From: Pseudoalteromonas sp. UG3-2
Lineage (GTDB): Bacteria; Pseudomonadota; Gammaproteobacteria; Enterobacterales; Alteromonadaceae
Assembly: GCF_037120705.1 (NCBI RefSeq)
Contig: NZ_JAWLJU010000002.1
Span: 1,240,001 to 1,304,000 of the forward strand
Direction of reading: 5' to 3'
DNA length: 64,000 nucleotides
The notes under the pieces were generated by a model, which was not told the DNA's origin, ran no database searches, and saw only the letters and a program-made list of their open reading frames with translations. The number at the start of each line of letters is the position of its first letter. The stretch's first letter is position 1. Shown here piece by piece: positions 50,246-58,920 of the stretch. Made by a program: the position numbers and the translations under genes.

Positions 50246-53200
50246 ATGAATCTGACACGAAGTTCGCTCAAGAACCCAGCGAGTGTAATTGTCATTTTAG
50301 TGCTCATCATGTTGTTTGGCATGCTGAGTATTTTTAAGCTGCCGATCCAGCTAACACCTGACATAGAGCAACCCCAAATCACCATTTTTTCTGGTTGGCG
50401 CCAAGCCGCCCCTGAGGAAATCGAATCGGTGATCATTGAGCCGCTGGAAAACGCGGTAAAAAATACCCCGGGAGCGCTGGAAGTAAACACCAATATTAAC
50501 CGTGGTAATGGTGCCATTACCCTTACCTTTGCCGTTGGCGCGAATATGCAGCAGGCTATGTTGGATGTCATAACGCGTTTAAATCAAGCCTCTCCTTTAC
50601 CGCTGGATGCCTTTGATCCTGTGGTGTTTGCTGGCGGCAACAATGGCGAAGCCACCGCAACGTTACAAATCACGCCATCCAACTATGACAGTGACAGTCT
50701 AGATTTAGATATGGCGCAATATCAGCAGCAAATCGATGAGCTAGTTGAACCACGTTTTGCCAGCATTCCCGGCATTGCCAGAGTGGATTTGGCCAGTCAG
50801 CGCCCGAAAGAGTTGCGGATCACCTTTGATCCCCATAAAGCAGCTGCACTCGGCATCACCCTAGACCAAATAAGTAATGTATTAGCCAGTTCAAGAGACA
50901 CTTCAGGAGGCTTGGCCGATGTCGGTAGAAGACAGTATACCGTCAGATTTACCGGCCAATACGACTTGTCTGATATGGCGCAAATGCGCGTAGGTTACTC
51001 TGGTGAGAGACCGATTTATTTAGGTGATATCGCCACGGTTGAAAGAACCTTCTCAGACAAATTAGGAATGAGTGGCCGCAATGGTAAGCCGGCCTATTAC
51101 ATTCGTCTCATTCGTGCCAATGAAGCCAATACTGTGGCACTGCTAGATGAAATAAACCAGGCCATAGACGAGCTTAACCAAGGTCCTCTGGCAGCAGCTG
51201 GCCTTACCATTGAGCTTAGTTTTGATGCTTCGGTGCATATCCGTAACGCCCTTTCTCTGGTGAAAGGCAACCTCGGCCTTGGGGTGCTTCTATCTTGCTT
51301 AATACTCTGGTTGTTTTTCCGCGGCTTTAAAGCAACGTTTGTTATTGCAGCGACCATACCTGTGTCGTTAATGGTGGCGTTTTTGGCCTTAAATATATTT
51401 GATCGCAGCCTCAACGTCATTTCACTGGCAGGCCTTGCCTTTGCCGTAGGTTTGGTGCTTGATGCCGCCATTATAGTGCAAGAGAATATCGCTAGGTTAC
51501 GCAGTGAAGGGTTTGATACTAAGAAGGCTGCTCTGAAAGGCGCCGCTCAAGTGACCGGGGCTTTGTTCGCCTCTACCACCACCAGCGTCGCCATCTTCTT
51601 ACCCATTTTGTTTATGGCTGGCATTGAAGGGCAACTTTTCTCTGACTTGGCATTAACCTTATCTATTGCGGTTATCGCTTCGATGATCTGCGCCATTACG
51701 ATTATTCCACTGGCGAATTACTTGTGGCCAGACACTGGCTCAACGGCAGACCCGTACCGTCAATATTGGCAACGCCTGACCACACTGATAATGAAACTAA
51801 CTAATAGCCGAGTAAAACAATTGAGCTGGATCACCGTATTACTGGGCGGCTCAGTTGTTGCGACCATGACCATGTTACCTAAAACAGACTTTATGCCGCG
51901 AGCACCAACGGATGGCTTTTTCTTTAGTTTAATTACGCCCCCAGGCGGTAATGTGAAATTTATGGAAGAAGAGCTACTACAGCGTGCGAAAAAGCGCTTA
52001 ATGCCCTATTACCTCGGTGACAAAGAGCCTGGTATTAAAGACTTTAACTTTTATGCCTTTGGCGCCAATGCCGGTGGCTTTATTTACTCAGCCGACCCGC
52101 AGCGGGTTGAGGAGTTAATGCAGGTAGCAAAAGAAGAAATCTTTGTCGACCTCCCCGACACCCAAGTGTTTTTCTTCCGCGGCTCGATGATCCAAGTGGC
52201 CAATGGCGGTGATGGTCGCAATATCAATATCGACCTGACTGGCGCCGATCTAGACACTCTTGTCAGTGCCGCCAAGCTCACCTTGCAAGAAGTGCAAAGC
52301 GCTTTTCCTGAGGCCACCGCTCAGCCACAACCGCGCTTAGACATGGCAGAGCCAGAATTACAACTTACGCCTAATGACCGTCGTATTACTCAAGCAGGGC
52401 TTACTCGCCGTGATATTTCTCGAGCAGTACAAGCCTATACCGGTGGTTTATTCGTTAATGAATATTTCGACGGCAATGAGCGCATGAATGTTATTTTGCG
52501 GGGGGAACGCTGGCAAACTCCTGAAGAATTAAAAGCCCTACCTATAGTGACGCCGTTATCTGGGGTGCAAACTTTAGGTGAACTGGCCAACGTTGAGCGC
52601 ACCGTGGGCCCCACCCAATTGCGCCGTGTGAATGGTCGACGTACAGTAAGTGTGGTGGTGACTCCCCCTGCCAATATGAGTTTACAACAAGCGCAAACGA
52701 TTTTATCTGAACAGGTAATGCCCAAGGTTCGAGCCAGCTTGCCAGAAGGCGCTGGAGCAATATTAGGGGGCAATGCACAAAAAATGAATTCTGCCATGAC
52801 AGAGATGGCGATTAACTTTGCGCTGGCGTTATTTATTCTGTTCTTGTTGATGACGGCGCTATTCAAGTCGGCCAAAGACAGTGCTTTAGTGCTATTAGTT
52901 ATGCCGTTAGCCATTGCCGGTGGCGTACTGGCCTTATTTGTTCTCAACCTATTCACTTTCCAGTCGCTTGATTTATTAACCATGATTGGTTTTATCATTT
53001 TGCTTGGTTTGGTGGTGAATAATGCCATTTTGCTGGTTGACCAAACTCGCGTTGCTATGGCGAGCGGTATGCCGCGCCAAGATGCCGTTAGACAAGCTGT
53101 ATTCCTGCGAGCCAGACCCGTGTACTTAAGTACCCTAACTAGCTTATTCGGCATGTTGCCATTAATGCTAATGCCGGGTGTGGGTTCAGAGATTTATCGT

Positions 53201-53356
53201 GGCTTAGCCACAGTGATCGTCGGTGGCATGGCAATCAGCGCCATCTTCACCCTTATTCTTATGCCCAGCTTGCTGCAACTTGGCCGCCAAACGCCGCCAT
53301 CAAACACTACAGCAGAAACGACAAAAACGCCGCTCAGTTTAGTGGCCAACCAGTGA
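50246..53356 (+). CDS. RND-family efflux transporter, inner-membrane permease
   Basis: 1036 residues with the typical 12-helix layout and two large periplasmic loops of the AcrB/MexB (HAE1) type: N-terminal NPASVIVILVLIMLFGMLSI, KLPIQLTPDIEQPQITI, GLAFAVGLVLDAAIIVQEN (helix 4), FLPILFMAGIEGQLFSDLALTLSIAV, and GFIILLGLVVNNAILLVDQ (helix 10). The proton-relay pair is DA instead of the AcrB DD, and the lysine of helix 10 is asparagine. It exports substrates using the proton gradient; the substrate is unknown. The adaptor gene follows directly. No outer-membrane factor or regulator is adjacent. Confidence 0.93.
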   Translation: MNLTRSSLKNPASVIVILVLIMLFGMLSIFKLPIQLTPDIEQPQITIFSGWRQAAPEEIESVIIEPLENAVKNTPGALEVNTNINRGNGAITLTFAVGANMQQAMLDVITRLNQASPLPLDAFDPVVFAGGNNGEATATLQITPSNYDSDSLDLDMAQYQQQIDELVEPRFASIPGIARVDLASQRPKELRITFDPHKAAALGITLDQISNVLASSRDTSGGLADVGRRQYTVRFTGQYDLSDMAQMRVGYSGERPIYLGDIATVERTFSDKLGMSGRNGKPAYYIRLIRANEANTVALLDEINQAIDELNQGPLAAAGLTIELSFDASVHIRNALSLVKGNLGLGVLLSCLILWLFFRGFKATFVIAATIPVSLMVAFLALNIFDRSLNVISLAGLAFAVGLVLDAAIIVQENIARLRSEGFDTKKAALKGAAQVTGALFASTTTSVAIFLPILFMAGIEGQLFSDLALTLSIAVIASMICAITIIPLANYLWPDTGSTADPYRQYWQRLTTLIMKLTNSRVKQLSWITVLLGGSVVATMTMLPKTDFMPRAPTDGFFFSLITPPGGNVKFMEEELLQRAKKRLMPYYLGDKEPGIKDFNFYAFGANAGGFIYSADPQRVEELMQVAKEEIFVDLPDTQVFFFRGSMIQVANGGDGRNINIDLTGADLDTLVSAAKLTLQEVQSAFPEATAQPQPRLDMAEPELQLTPNDRRITQAGLTRRDISRAVQAYTGGLFVNEYFDGNERMNVILRGERWQTPEELKALPIVTPLSGVQTLGELANVERTVGPTQLRRVNGRRTVSVVVTPPANMSLQQAQTILSEQVMPKVRASLPEGAGAILGGNAQKMNSAMTEMAINFALALFILFLLMTALFKSAKDSALVLLVMPLAIAGGVLALFVLNLFTFQSLDLLTMIGFIILLGLVVNNAILLVDQTRVAMASGMPRQDAVRQAVFLRARPVYLSTLTSLFGMLPLMLMPGVGSEIYRGLATVIVGGMAISAIFTLILMPSLLQLGRQTPPSNTTAETTKTPLSLVANQ

Positions 53357-53370
53357 TCAGTGAGAGAACA

Positions 53371-54447
53371 ATGAAAAGCGTTGTTAAATTTAGCTACCTA
53401 CTTTTGAATTTTATCGCCTGTTTAATAGCCCTACCCGCTCTGGCAGTGGTTCCTGTTAGCGTTGCCGAAGTAACCAAGGCACCGCTCACCAGTGAAATTG
53501 CCGTTAACGGCACCATCTACGGCAAGGGCGACGTTACCCTAACTGCTGGCGTTAATGGCCGCTTACTCTACGTGGCGGAGCCAGGTACCCATGTGGTTAA
53601 AGGCGAGCCACTGGTGCGCATGGATACCTTGCCTCTGGAACTGGATAAAGCACGGCAACAAGAAATGCTAAAACGGGCTGAAATTAACGTGCGATTATAC
53701 AGCCAAGAGCTTAAACGCCTGCAACAACTGGCCGAAAGCAGCAGTGCTGCAAAGAGCCAGGTTGATGCCATGCAAAACAAACATGATTTGGCATTATCGG
53801 ATATTGCGCTTGCGAAAGTAGAGCTGCAAGTGATTGAAGATAAGCTACGTCGTGCCACCATTAGCGCCCCTTTTAACGGCGTTGTGAGTGAGCGCTTGAA
53901 GCGACCCGGTCGCGATGTAACTCGCGCAGAGCCGCTGTTGTCGGTACTTGATCTTGAAAACTTAGAGGTGCGCCTGTATGTGCCAGTTAAGTATTTGCGC
54001 TACCTCCAGCCAGGTCTGGAATTGCCCATTAGCACCGGTGACCTATCACAACCCCAGCGCAGCAAAGCCGTGGTGTCTGCGGTGATCCCATCCACCGATC
54101 CCCGCTCTCAAACGGTGGAGATCCGAGCGGCTCTTACACCGCAACAGCAAAGTAGCTGGGCGGTGGGTCAATTGGTTGATGTGACAGTACCATTGGCCAG
54201 TGCCAAAGCGGCATTACTAGTCAATCGAGACGCCTTAATCTTACGTAAGCAAGGTACGCATGTGGTTAAAATTGACACCGAGAATAAAGCGCAGCAAGTA
54301 CCGGTTCGTGTTGGTAGCGGTAAAGGCCAATGGCTGGAAGTGATCCCAAGTACAGCCGATGCCTTAAATCCGGGCGATAAAGTGGCAATTCGTGGCGCCG
54401 AACGACTGCAGAGCGGGCAACAAGTTGAGGTGCAAACTCGCCCTTAA
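53371..54447 (+). CDS. RND efflux periplasmic adaptor (membrane-fusion protein)
   Basis: 358 residues with a signal peptide (MKSVVKFSYLLLNFIACLIALPALA), a lipoyl/barrel-sandwich region (VNGRLLYVAEPGTHVVKGEPLVRMDT), an alpha-helical hairpin (about 80-150) and a beta-barrel domain (ATISAPFNGVVSERLKRPG, GQLVDVTVPL). It links the RND permease to an outer-membrane channel. The ATG at 53371 has GAGAG 3-4 nt upstream; a GTG at 53353 overlapping the permease stop is an alternative. The permease-then-adaptor order is the reverse of acrAB. Confidence 0.9.
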   Translation: MKSVVKFSYLLLNFIACLIALPALAVVPVSVAEVTKAPLTSEIAVNGTIYGKGDVTLTAGVNGRLLYVAEPGTHVVKGEPLVRMDTLPLELDKARQQEMLKRAEINVRLYSQELKRLQQLAESSSAAKSQVDAMQNKHDLALSDIALAKVELQVIEDKLRRATISAPFNGVVSERLKRPGRDVTRAEPLLSVLDLENLEVRLYVPVKYLRYLQPGLELPISTGDLSQPQRSKAVVSAVIPSTDPRSQTVEIRAALTPQQQSSWAVGQLVDVTVPLASAKAALLVNRDALILRKQGTHVVKIDTENKAQQVPVRVGSGKGQWLEVIPSTADALNPGDKVAIRGAERLQSGQQVEVQTRP

Positions 54448-54473
54448 GTGGTCAATGACAAAATTACTAGCCC

Positions 54474-54508
54474 AATGAGCCATTTCATGGATGAACTGGC
54501 TCATTTTT
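54474..54508 (+). terminator. Rho-independent terminator of the RND operon
   Basis: AATGAGCCA / TGGCTCATT with an inner TTCAT / ATGAA extension and a T tail. Confidence 0.8.
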
Positions 54509-54583
54509 CTATTTTTCTCCCCGCCCTTTTTTCTTTTCCCTTAAAACAGTTAAACTAGCGGCCATTAACTATTGGGGGATATG

Positions 54584-55339
54584 ATGAAACGCACAAAATT
54601 AGTCAACCAACTTACCGAGTTACTTAAACCATTTCAGATCAGTGATTACTGTCCAAATGGCTTACAAGTTGAAGGCAAAGAAGAAATTAAAAAAATTGTC
54701 ACCGGCGTGACCGCAAGCCAAGCTCTCATTGATGCCGCCATTGAGCGTGGCGCCGATGCCATCTTGGTCCACCATGGCTACTTTTGGAAAGGCGAAGATC
54801 AGTGCATCACCGGTATGAAAAAACGCCGCATCCAAGCCTTACTCGCTCACGATATTAATTTACTGGCGTACCACTTGCCCTTAGATGTTCACCTCGAGCT
54901 TGGTAATAACGCCCAGTTAGGGGATTTATTAGGCATTGAATATGAGCGCCCTCTTGAGCCTTGGAATAAAAACAGCGTGGCAGTAAAAGGCAAGCTAAAA
55001 CAACCTATGACGGCTGAGGCATTCGCCGCGGTAATAGAGCAAAAATTACAGCGTAAGCCGCTGCTAAACGTTGCTGGCGAACATCAAATAAAAACCATCG
55101 CTTGGTGCACCGGTGGCGGACAAAGCTTTATTGACTTAGCAGCCAGCCAGGGAGTTGATGCTTACCTCACTGGTGAAGCGTCAGAGCAAACCATTCACTC
55201 TTCAAACGAGCAGCAAATTCACTTTTTTGCTGCTGGACATCATGCCACTGAGCGTTATGGTGCAAAAGCGTTAGGCGAATACTTAGCGGCGCAATATGAT
55301 CTTGAAGTTGAATTTATTGATATCGATAACCCAGTATAA
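54584..55339 (+). CDS. ybgI: Nif3-like dinuclear-metal protein YbgI
   Basis: 251 residues, near-identical in motif order to E. coli YbgI: ISDYCPNGLQVEG, IVTGVTASQALID, ADAILVHHGYFWKGE (metal site), YHLPLDVHLELGNNAQLG, AWCTGGGQSFIDLA, LTGEASEQTIHSS and FFAAGHHATERYG. The histidines and glutamate of two metal sites are present. The cellular role is uncertain; related proteins have been tied to GTP cyclohydrolase-like activity. Tandem ATG codons at 54581 and 54584 follow GGGGG; 54584 is better spaced. cmoM follows 8 nt later. Confidence 0.93.
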   Translation: MKRTKLVNQLTELLKPFQISDYCPNGLQVEGKEEIKKIVTGVTASQALIDAAIERGADAILVHHGYFWKGEDQCITGMKKRRIQALLAHDINLLAYHLPLDVHLELGNNAQLGDLLGIEYERPLEPWNKNSVAVKGKLKQPMTAEAFAAVIEQKLQRKPLLNVAGEHQIKTIAWCTGGGQSFIDLAASQGVDAYLTGEASEQTIHSSNEQQIHFFAAGHHATERYGAKALGEYLAAQYDLEVEFIDIDNPV

Positions 55340-55347
55340 GCTTGCCC

Positions 55348-56154
55348 ATGGCTAGGAAGAAACACGCTAACAAAGCCCCTCTGAGCGACAGAAACTTTAC
55401 TGAACTCAGCCATAAATTTAAGCAAAACATTTATGGCACCAATAAGGGGAAAATCCGCGAAGCGGTGCTTAAACGCGATATTCAGGAGCAAGTGGGCTGG
55501 CTTGGTCAGGACCCCAGCAAACGCATCTTAGACTTGGGCGGTGGCCAAGGTCAGTTAGCCTTGTTTTTGGCCGCTCAGGGCCATCATGTGACCCTAGTCG
55601 ATATCTCCCAAGAAATGCTCGATATTGCTGCACAAAAAGCCCAGCAGGCGGGTCTCAGCGATAAGGTGACAATTATCCACTCACCACTGCAAGATATCGA
55701 GCAACTGGCGTTGGGGCAATTTGATTTAGTCTTGTGCCATGCGGTATTGGAATGGCTGGTTGAGCAGCAACAAGCCATCGATTTACTCAAGCGCCAGCTA
55801 AGCGCCGATGGCTACTTGTCGCTGATGTATTTCAATTACGAAGCGCAAGTGATGGCAAATATGGTGTATGGCAACTTTGATTACGTCAACAAAGGGCTGA
55901 AAGTAAAACAAAAGGTAGGCCTGAGCCCGAATAAACCGCTGCAAGCCGCGGATGTTACCCTGTGGCTGCAACAGGCCAACCTCATTACTTTGCAAAAAAC
56001 CGGGGTGCGATGCTTCCACGATTACCTGCGAGAGCTAAACAAGGCCGATGAAGACTTTGCCAGTTTGCTGGCGTTAGAACTGAAATACAATCGCAGCGAG
56101 CCGTATGCTTCAATAGGTCGTTATACCCACCTGATGTTGCAGCACCAGCGCTAA
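55348..56154 (+). CDS. cmoM: tRNA 5-carboxymethoxyuridine methyltransferase CmoM
   Basis: 268-residue SAM-dependent methyltransferase. SAM-binding ILDLGGGQGQLALFLA, VDISQEMLDIA, and the CmoM-specific LCHAVLEWL, NFDYVNKGL, LSPNKP, GVRCFHDYLRE and SEPYASIGRY. It converts cmo5U to mcmo5U at the wobble position of tRNAs. A basic N-terminal extension (ARKKHANKAPLS) precedes the family start, DRNF. The ATG at 55348 follows ybgI by 8 nt, so the two form an operon. Confidence 0.92.
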   Translation: MARKKHANKAPLSDRNFTELSHKFKQNIYGTNKGKIREAVLKRDIQEQVGWLGQDPSKRILDLGGGQGQLALFLAAQGHHVTLVDISQEMLDIAAQKAQQAGLSDKVTIIHSPLQDIEQLALGQFDLVLCHAVLEWLVEQQQAIDLLKRQLSADGYLSLMYFNYEAQVMANMVYGNFDYVNKGLKVKQKVGLSPNKPLQAADVTLWLQQANLITLQKTGVRCFHDYLRELNKADEDFASLLALELKYNRSEPYASIGRYTHLMLQHQR

Positions 56155-56167
56155 AACAACCATAAAG

Positions 56168-56201
56168 GAGTTAACTTACGCTCTTTGCAGCCATTAACTC
56201 C
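56168..56201. repeat. inverted repeat between cmoM and the rhodanese gene
   Basis: GGAGTTAA (56168-56175) and TTAACTCC (56194-56201) with an 18-nt loop lie between the convergent genes. No T tract; a possible weak terminator. Confidence 0.4.
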
Positions 56202-56225
56202 GTCTCGCTCACCGCAATAAATGCT

Positions 56226-56612
56226 CTATTTTTTGTCTTCGCGGATAACGGGTAACGACTCGGCTTGCCAGCCGTTCATATCCCCTTCAAGGTGTTTTAA
56301 TGAATAGCCCTTAGGCTGCAAAGCGTCAATAAAAATCCCTGCTCTTCTGCCTGAGCGACAATACACCACCAGGGTTTTATCTTTGAGAGCTTGCAATTGT
56401 TGCTGATACTTACCAAGTTGATTGAATGGGATATTGATGGCGCCTTTGATGTGACCAGCGGCGTATTCTTGAGGGCTTCTAACATCCACAATCACATCTG
56501 GCTCAGCGCTCATTTGATTGACCAACAACTGCTGCTGTGACACAGATTCAAACTCGGCCGCAAACGCTGTGCTGCTGATTATTATTAGGGTGAACAGTAT
56601 CCACTTTTTCAT
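56226..56612 (-). CDS. exported rhodanese-like protein
   Basis: 128 residues with a signal peptide (MKKWILFTLIIISSTAFA). One rhodanese domain follows: PDVIVDVRSPQEYAAGHIKGAINIPFNQL, then the active-site loop VVYCRSGRRAG with the catalytic cysteine, and DMNGWQAESLPV. It resembles the periplasmic PspE-type sulfurtransferases. The sulfur donor and acceptor are unknown. It may be in one transcript with the upstream DUF1579-like gene (38 nt gap). Confidence 0.9.
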   Translation of the reverse strand: MKKWILFTLIIISSTAFAAEFESVSQQQLLVNQMSAEPDVIVDVRSPQEYAAGHIKGAINIPFNQLGKYQQQLQALKDKTLVVYCRSGRRAGIFIDALQPKGYSLKHLEGDMNGWQAESLPVIREDKK

Positions 56613-56650
56613 TTAAAACCTCATTGTAATTTATGTTTATAGGGCCTGTG

Positions 56651-57142
56651 TTACTGGCTTTGATGCTGGCGTTGATAGTGACCATCAAAGGTGATTTGCC
56701 AGTCACCATCGGCCACTTTAGTTTGCCACAGCTGACGGACTGAGCCATCACGATTTACCCGCCAAGTGATCTTGTCTTGTATCTTTACGCCTTGCAGGTT
56801 TTGGCGATCACCCTGCAGCACCATTGCGCCGTCTTCCCAGCCGCCTTGTAATTGTAATAACAGTCTACTGCTGTCGACCCAGGTTTGATGCCAACGCCCA
56901 GTGGTGACGTCAAAGATGTTAACACTTTCACCATGAAAACCCGATACCGCCTGATAGCGCTCTTTAATCACGCAGCCATTATAACCTTTGGTGATCTGGT
57001 TACTGCCGGCCAGTTGGCCATCGTCGCGCACTACTTGCCATTGCCCCAACCAAAAATCAAATTGACGGTGCTCATCTTTTTGGCAGCTCCCATGACTAAA
57101 GAAGCTAAATAACAGCATACCCACTGCCGCTTTGCTCTTCAT
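56651..57142 (-). CDS. exported DUF1579-like protein
   Basis: 163 residues. N-terminal signal sequence (MKSKAAVGMLLFSFFSHGSC; the cysteine could be lipidated, but the lipobox is poor). The domain begins FDFWLGQWQV, the usual opening of the DUF1579 family, and continues with beta strands rich in W and Q (WHQTWVDSSRLLLQLQGGWEDGAMVLQG, WRVNRDGSVRQLWQTKVADGDWQITFDGHY). It is probably a small lipocalin-like barrel in the periplasm. Function unknown. Confidence 0.78.
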   Translation of the reverse strand: MKSKAAVGMLLFSFFSHGSCQKDEHRQFDFWLGQWQVVRDDGQLAGSNQITKGYNGCVIKERYQAVSGFHGESVNIFDVTTGRWHQTWVDSSRLLLQLQGGWEDGAMVLQGDRQNLQGVKIQDKITWRVNRDGSVRQLWQTKVADGDWQITFDGHYQRQHQSQ

Positions 57143-57216
57143 CTTATGTCCTTTTAATAACTAACACAGGTGTTAAAGCATAGTTCAACACCTGTGTGCC
57201 ACCCTAATTTCTTCCT

Positions 57217-57759
57217 TTAGCGGCTTTTGCGCGCCAACTCTTCCAGCCGCTTACGTTCTGCTAAAATCATTTTTAACATATTCACTTTGAGCTCTGCTTG
57301 CAGCTGCTTGAGCTCTGACAATTGGTGCTCTAAGTGTTTAATTTCATCAATTTTGGTCGCATCTCGATATTTCTTGCTGCCCACATGCTCGAGCTGCAAT
57401 CGCTCATTAGACTCGACACCTTGTTGTGAGCTATCGATGTTAGGGTAACGCTGTGCTGGTGCTTGTTTCAGGGTGGTAATTTGCTGTTGCAATTGGGTCA
57501 TTTGTGCTTGTACCAACTCCATGGCTTGTTCGAGTGCTTCATAGTCTTCTTTGAACACCGCATTATCTTCTTTATAGCTAGCCGCTTCGTCATCTAACTC
57601 CTTAGAGAGCAGCACAGCCGCAGGCAATGCTTTTGAGGTTTTTTCATTGGGACTTGTGTTGCTATCTGAAAGTGCCGGCGCTGGCGTTTGCGCAGCGGGT
57701 ATCTCCGCCTTTTTGGTGAGGCTGGGCCAGCTTGCTAGTGGTTGAACTTAAATGGTCAT
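57217..57759 (-). pseudogene. coiled-coil protein gene with a stop at codon 4
   Basis: From an ATG at 57759 with a good ribosome site (GAGGAAAG), the frame reads MTI, TAA (57748-57750), then continues open in the same frame to 57217 for about 176 more codons. After the stop come VQPLASWPSLTKKAEIPAAQ, a proline/serine linker, and a coiled coil (EALEQAMELVQAQMTQLQQQ..., HLEHQLSELKQLQAEL). No other ATG serves the remaining frame; a TTG at 57627 has no ribosome site. Either a nonsense change has silenced it, or it starts at a rare codon. Family not recognised. Confidence 0.6.
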
Positions 57760-58284
57760 CAGCTTTCCTCTTTCCTTAGTAAAGCTAGATTTTTATCGGT
57801 ACAAACAACTACAACTTGAGGTATAAAATAGTCTCATCGCCTATCGCTCTGCCGCTCTGTGCTGCTGTATTCAAATAGACATCATTTTGCGACGTAAATG
57901 TCACATTAACAGGAGAGAATAAACGCCAAGCTAACTCGGCTAGGAAGTATGTTTGTATAGCCTTTTTAAAAAATGGCTCCATCCGAAACGGTCATATTTC
58001 ACTTTGGCAAGGGACCTATAAGGAAGCAAAAAACCTTACCAGACCAGTCACTTTAGTGCTAGTGAGTATCTAAAGCACACCATTTAAGCCTCTTCTCAAC
58101 CTCAGAAAAGCCTAAGTGCCGTATCGGTATTTGTCTGGCGAAGTCCTCTTTTTGTTTTTACATTCGTTAACGTTTGTATCTATACAGCATACATGGCGTT
58201 TCGTTATTATAAGCCTAGGGGTAAAATAAGTTATTACTGGCTTGTTTTACGGCATGAATAATCAGGTCCTTTGGAGCAGCTAAA
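57760..58284. other. 525-bp intergenic region
   Basis: No gene, RNA or repeat recognised on either strand. It separates the broken coiled-coil gene and the lipoprotein gene at 58285, which are divergent, so promoters for both should lie here, but none stands out. Confidence 0.4.
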
Positions 58285-58764
58285 GTGAAAAAGCACTTAA
58301 GCATAGCAGTGATGATGACGATGTTGATTGCCTGCAATCAATATCAAGAGGGTCAACCGTTATGGCAAATCGATAGCCAAGGGATCATTTTTAACGGCCA
58401 ACTGCAAACCAGCCGCACTGCTGCCACAATCGCCTGCAGTCAATGCCAAGTCAGTCAGCACAATGAAATCCGACCATCGGGCCCCGCCAGTTATACCTTA
58501 GTAAAAGAAAACGATGACCTCAAAGCGATTTGGGGCAAAAGCCATCATGCTGCATTGTACATCCCCAACAGTGGCGGCAGGCCGCTAATCAATTTAGCCG
58601 CAGATACCGAAGCTGGCGTCTGGTTAATGGATATAGACAGTACTCCTAAACCATTGAAGGTTGGCATAGTCAATTATGTGGTGCTGGGCAAAAAGACCTA
58701 TCAGGTGGTGATCGCCGCCAACTCACAGCATAACGATTTTGAGTATTCGGTGTTAGTTAAGTAA
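58285..58764 (+). CDS. lipoprotein of unknown function
   Basis: 159 residues. Signal peptide with lipobox: KKHLSIAVMMTMLIAC, so lipidated at Cys17. The mature part is mostly beta-strand with a CxxC pair (IACSQCQVS, near residue 50). No family recognised. It starts with GTG, with GGAG 8 nt upstream. Stands alone before ettA; about 156 nt separate them. Confidence 0.75.
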   Translation: MKKHLSIAVMMTMLIACNQYQEGQPLWQIDSQGIIFNGQLQTSRTAATIACSQCQVSQHNEIRPSGPASYTLVKENDDLKAIWGKSHHAALYIPNSGGRPLINLAADTEAGVWLMDIDSTPKPLKVGIVNYVVLGKKTYQVVIAANSQHNDFEYSVLVK

Positions 58765-58920
58765 CTCGCTTCTTCCCTAAATGCTGTCTATCTATGCATT
58801 GCAGCTTATTTCAATACTCACCGCCTGTTGTTAGCACAATAACAAAGTTTCCTGTCAACATTGCAGCCCCGTAAGGCTTTCTCTAAAATACAACTAAATC
58901 AAATTAGAGATTGGAAACTC

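Noticed and set aside
52435..53154. 239-codon open frame antisense to the RND permease gene
   Set aside because: Lies wholly inside a strong gene, has no family resemblance and a composition expected from the opposite strand.
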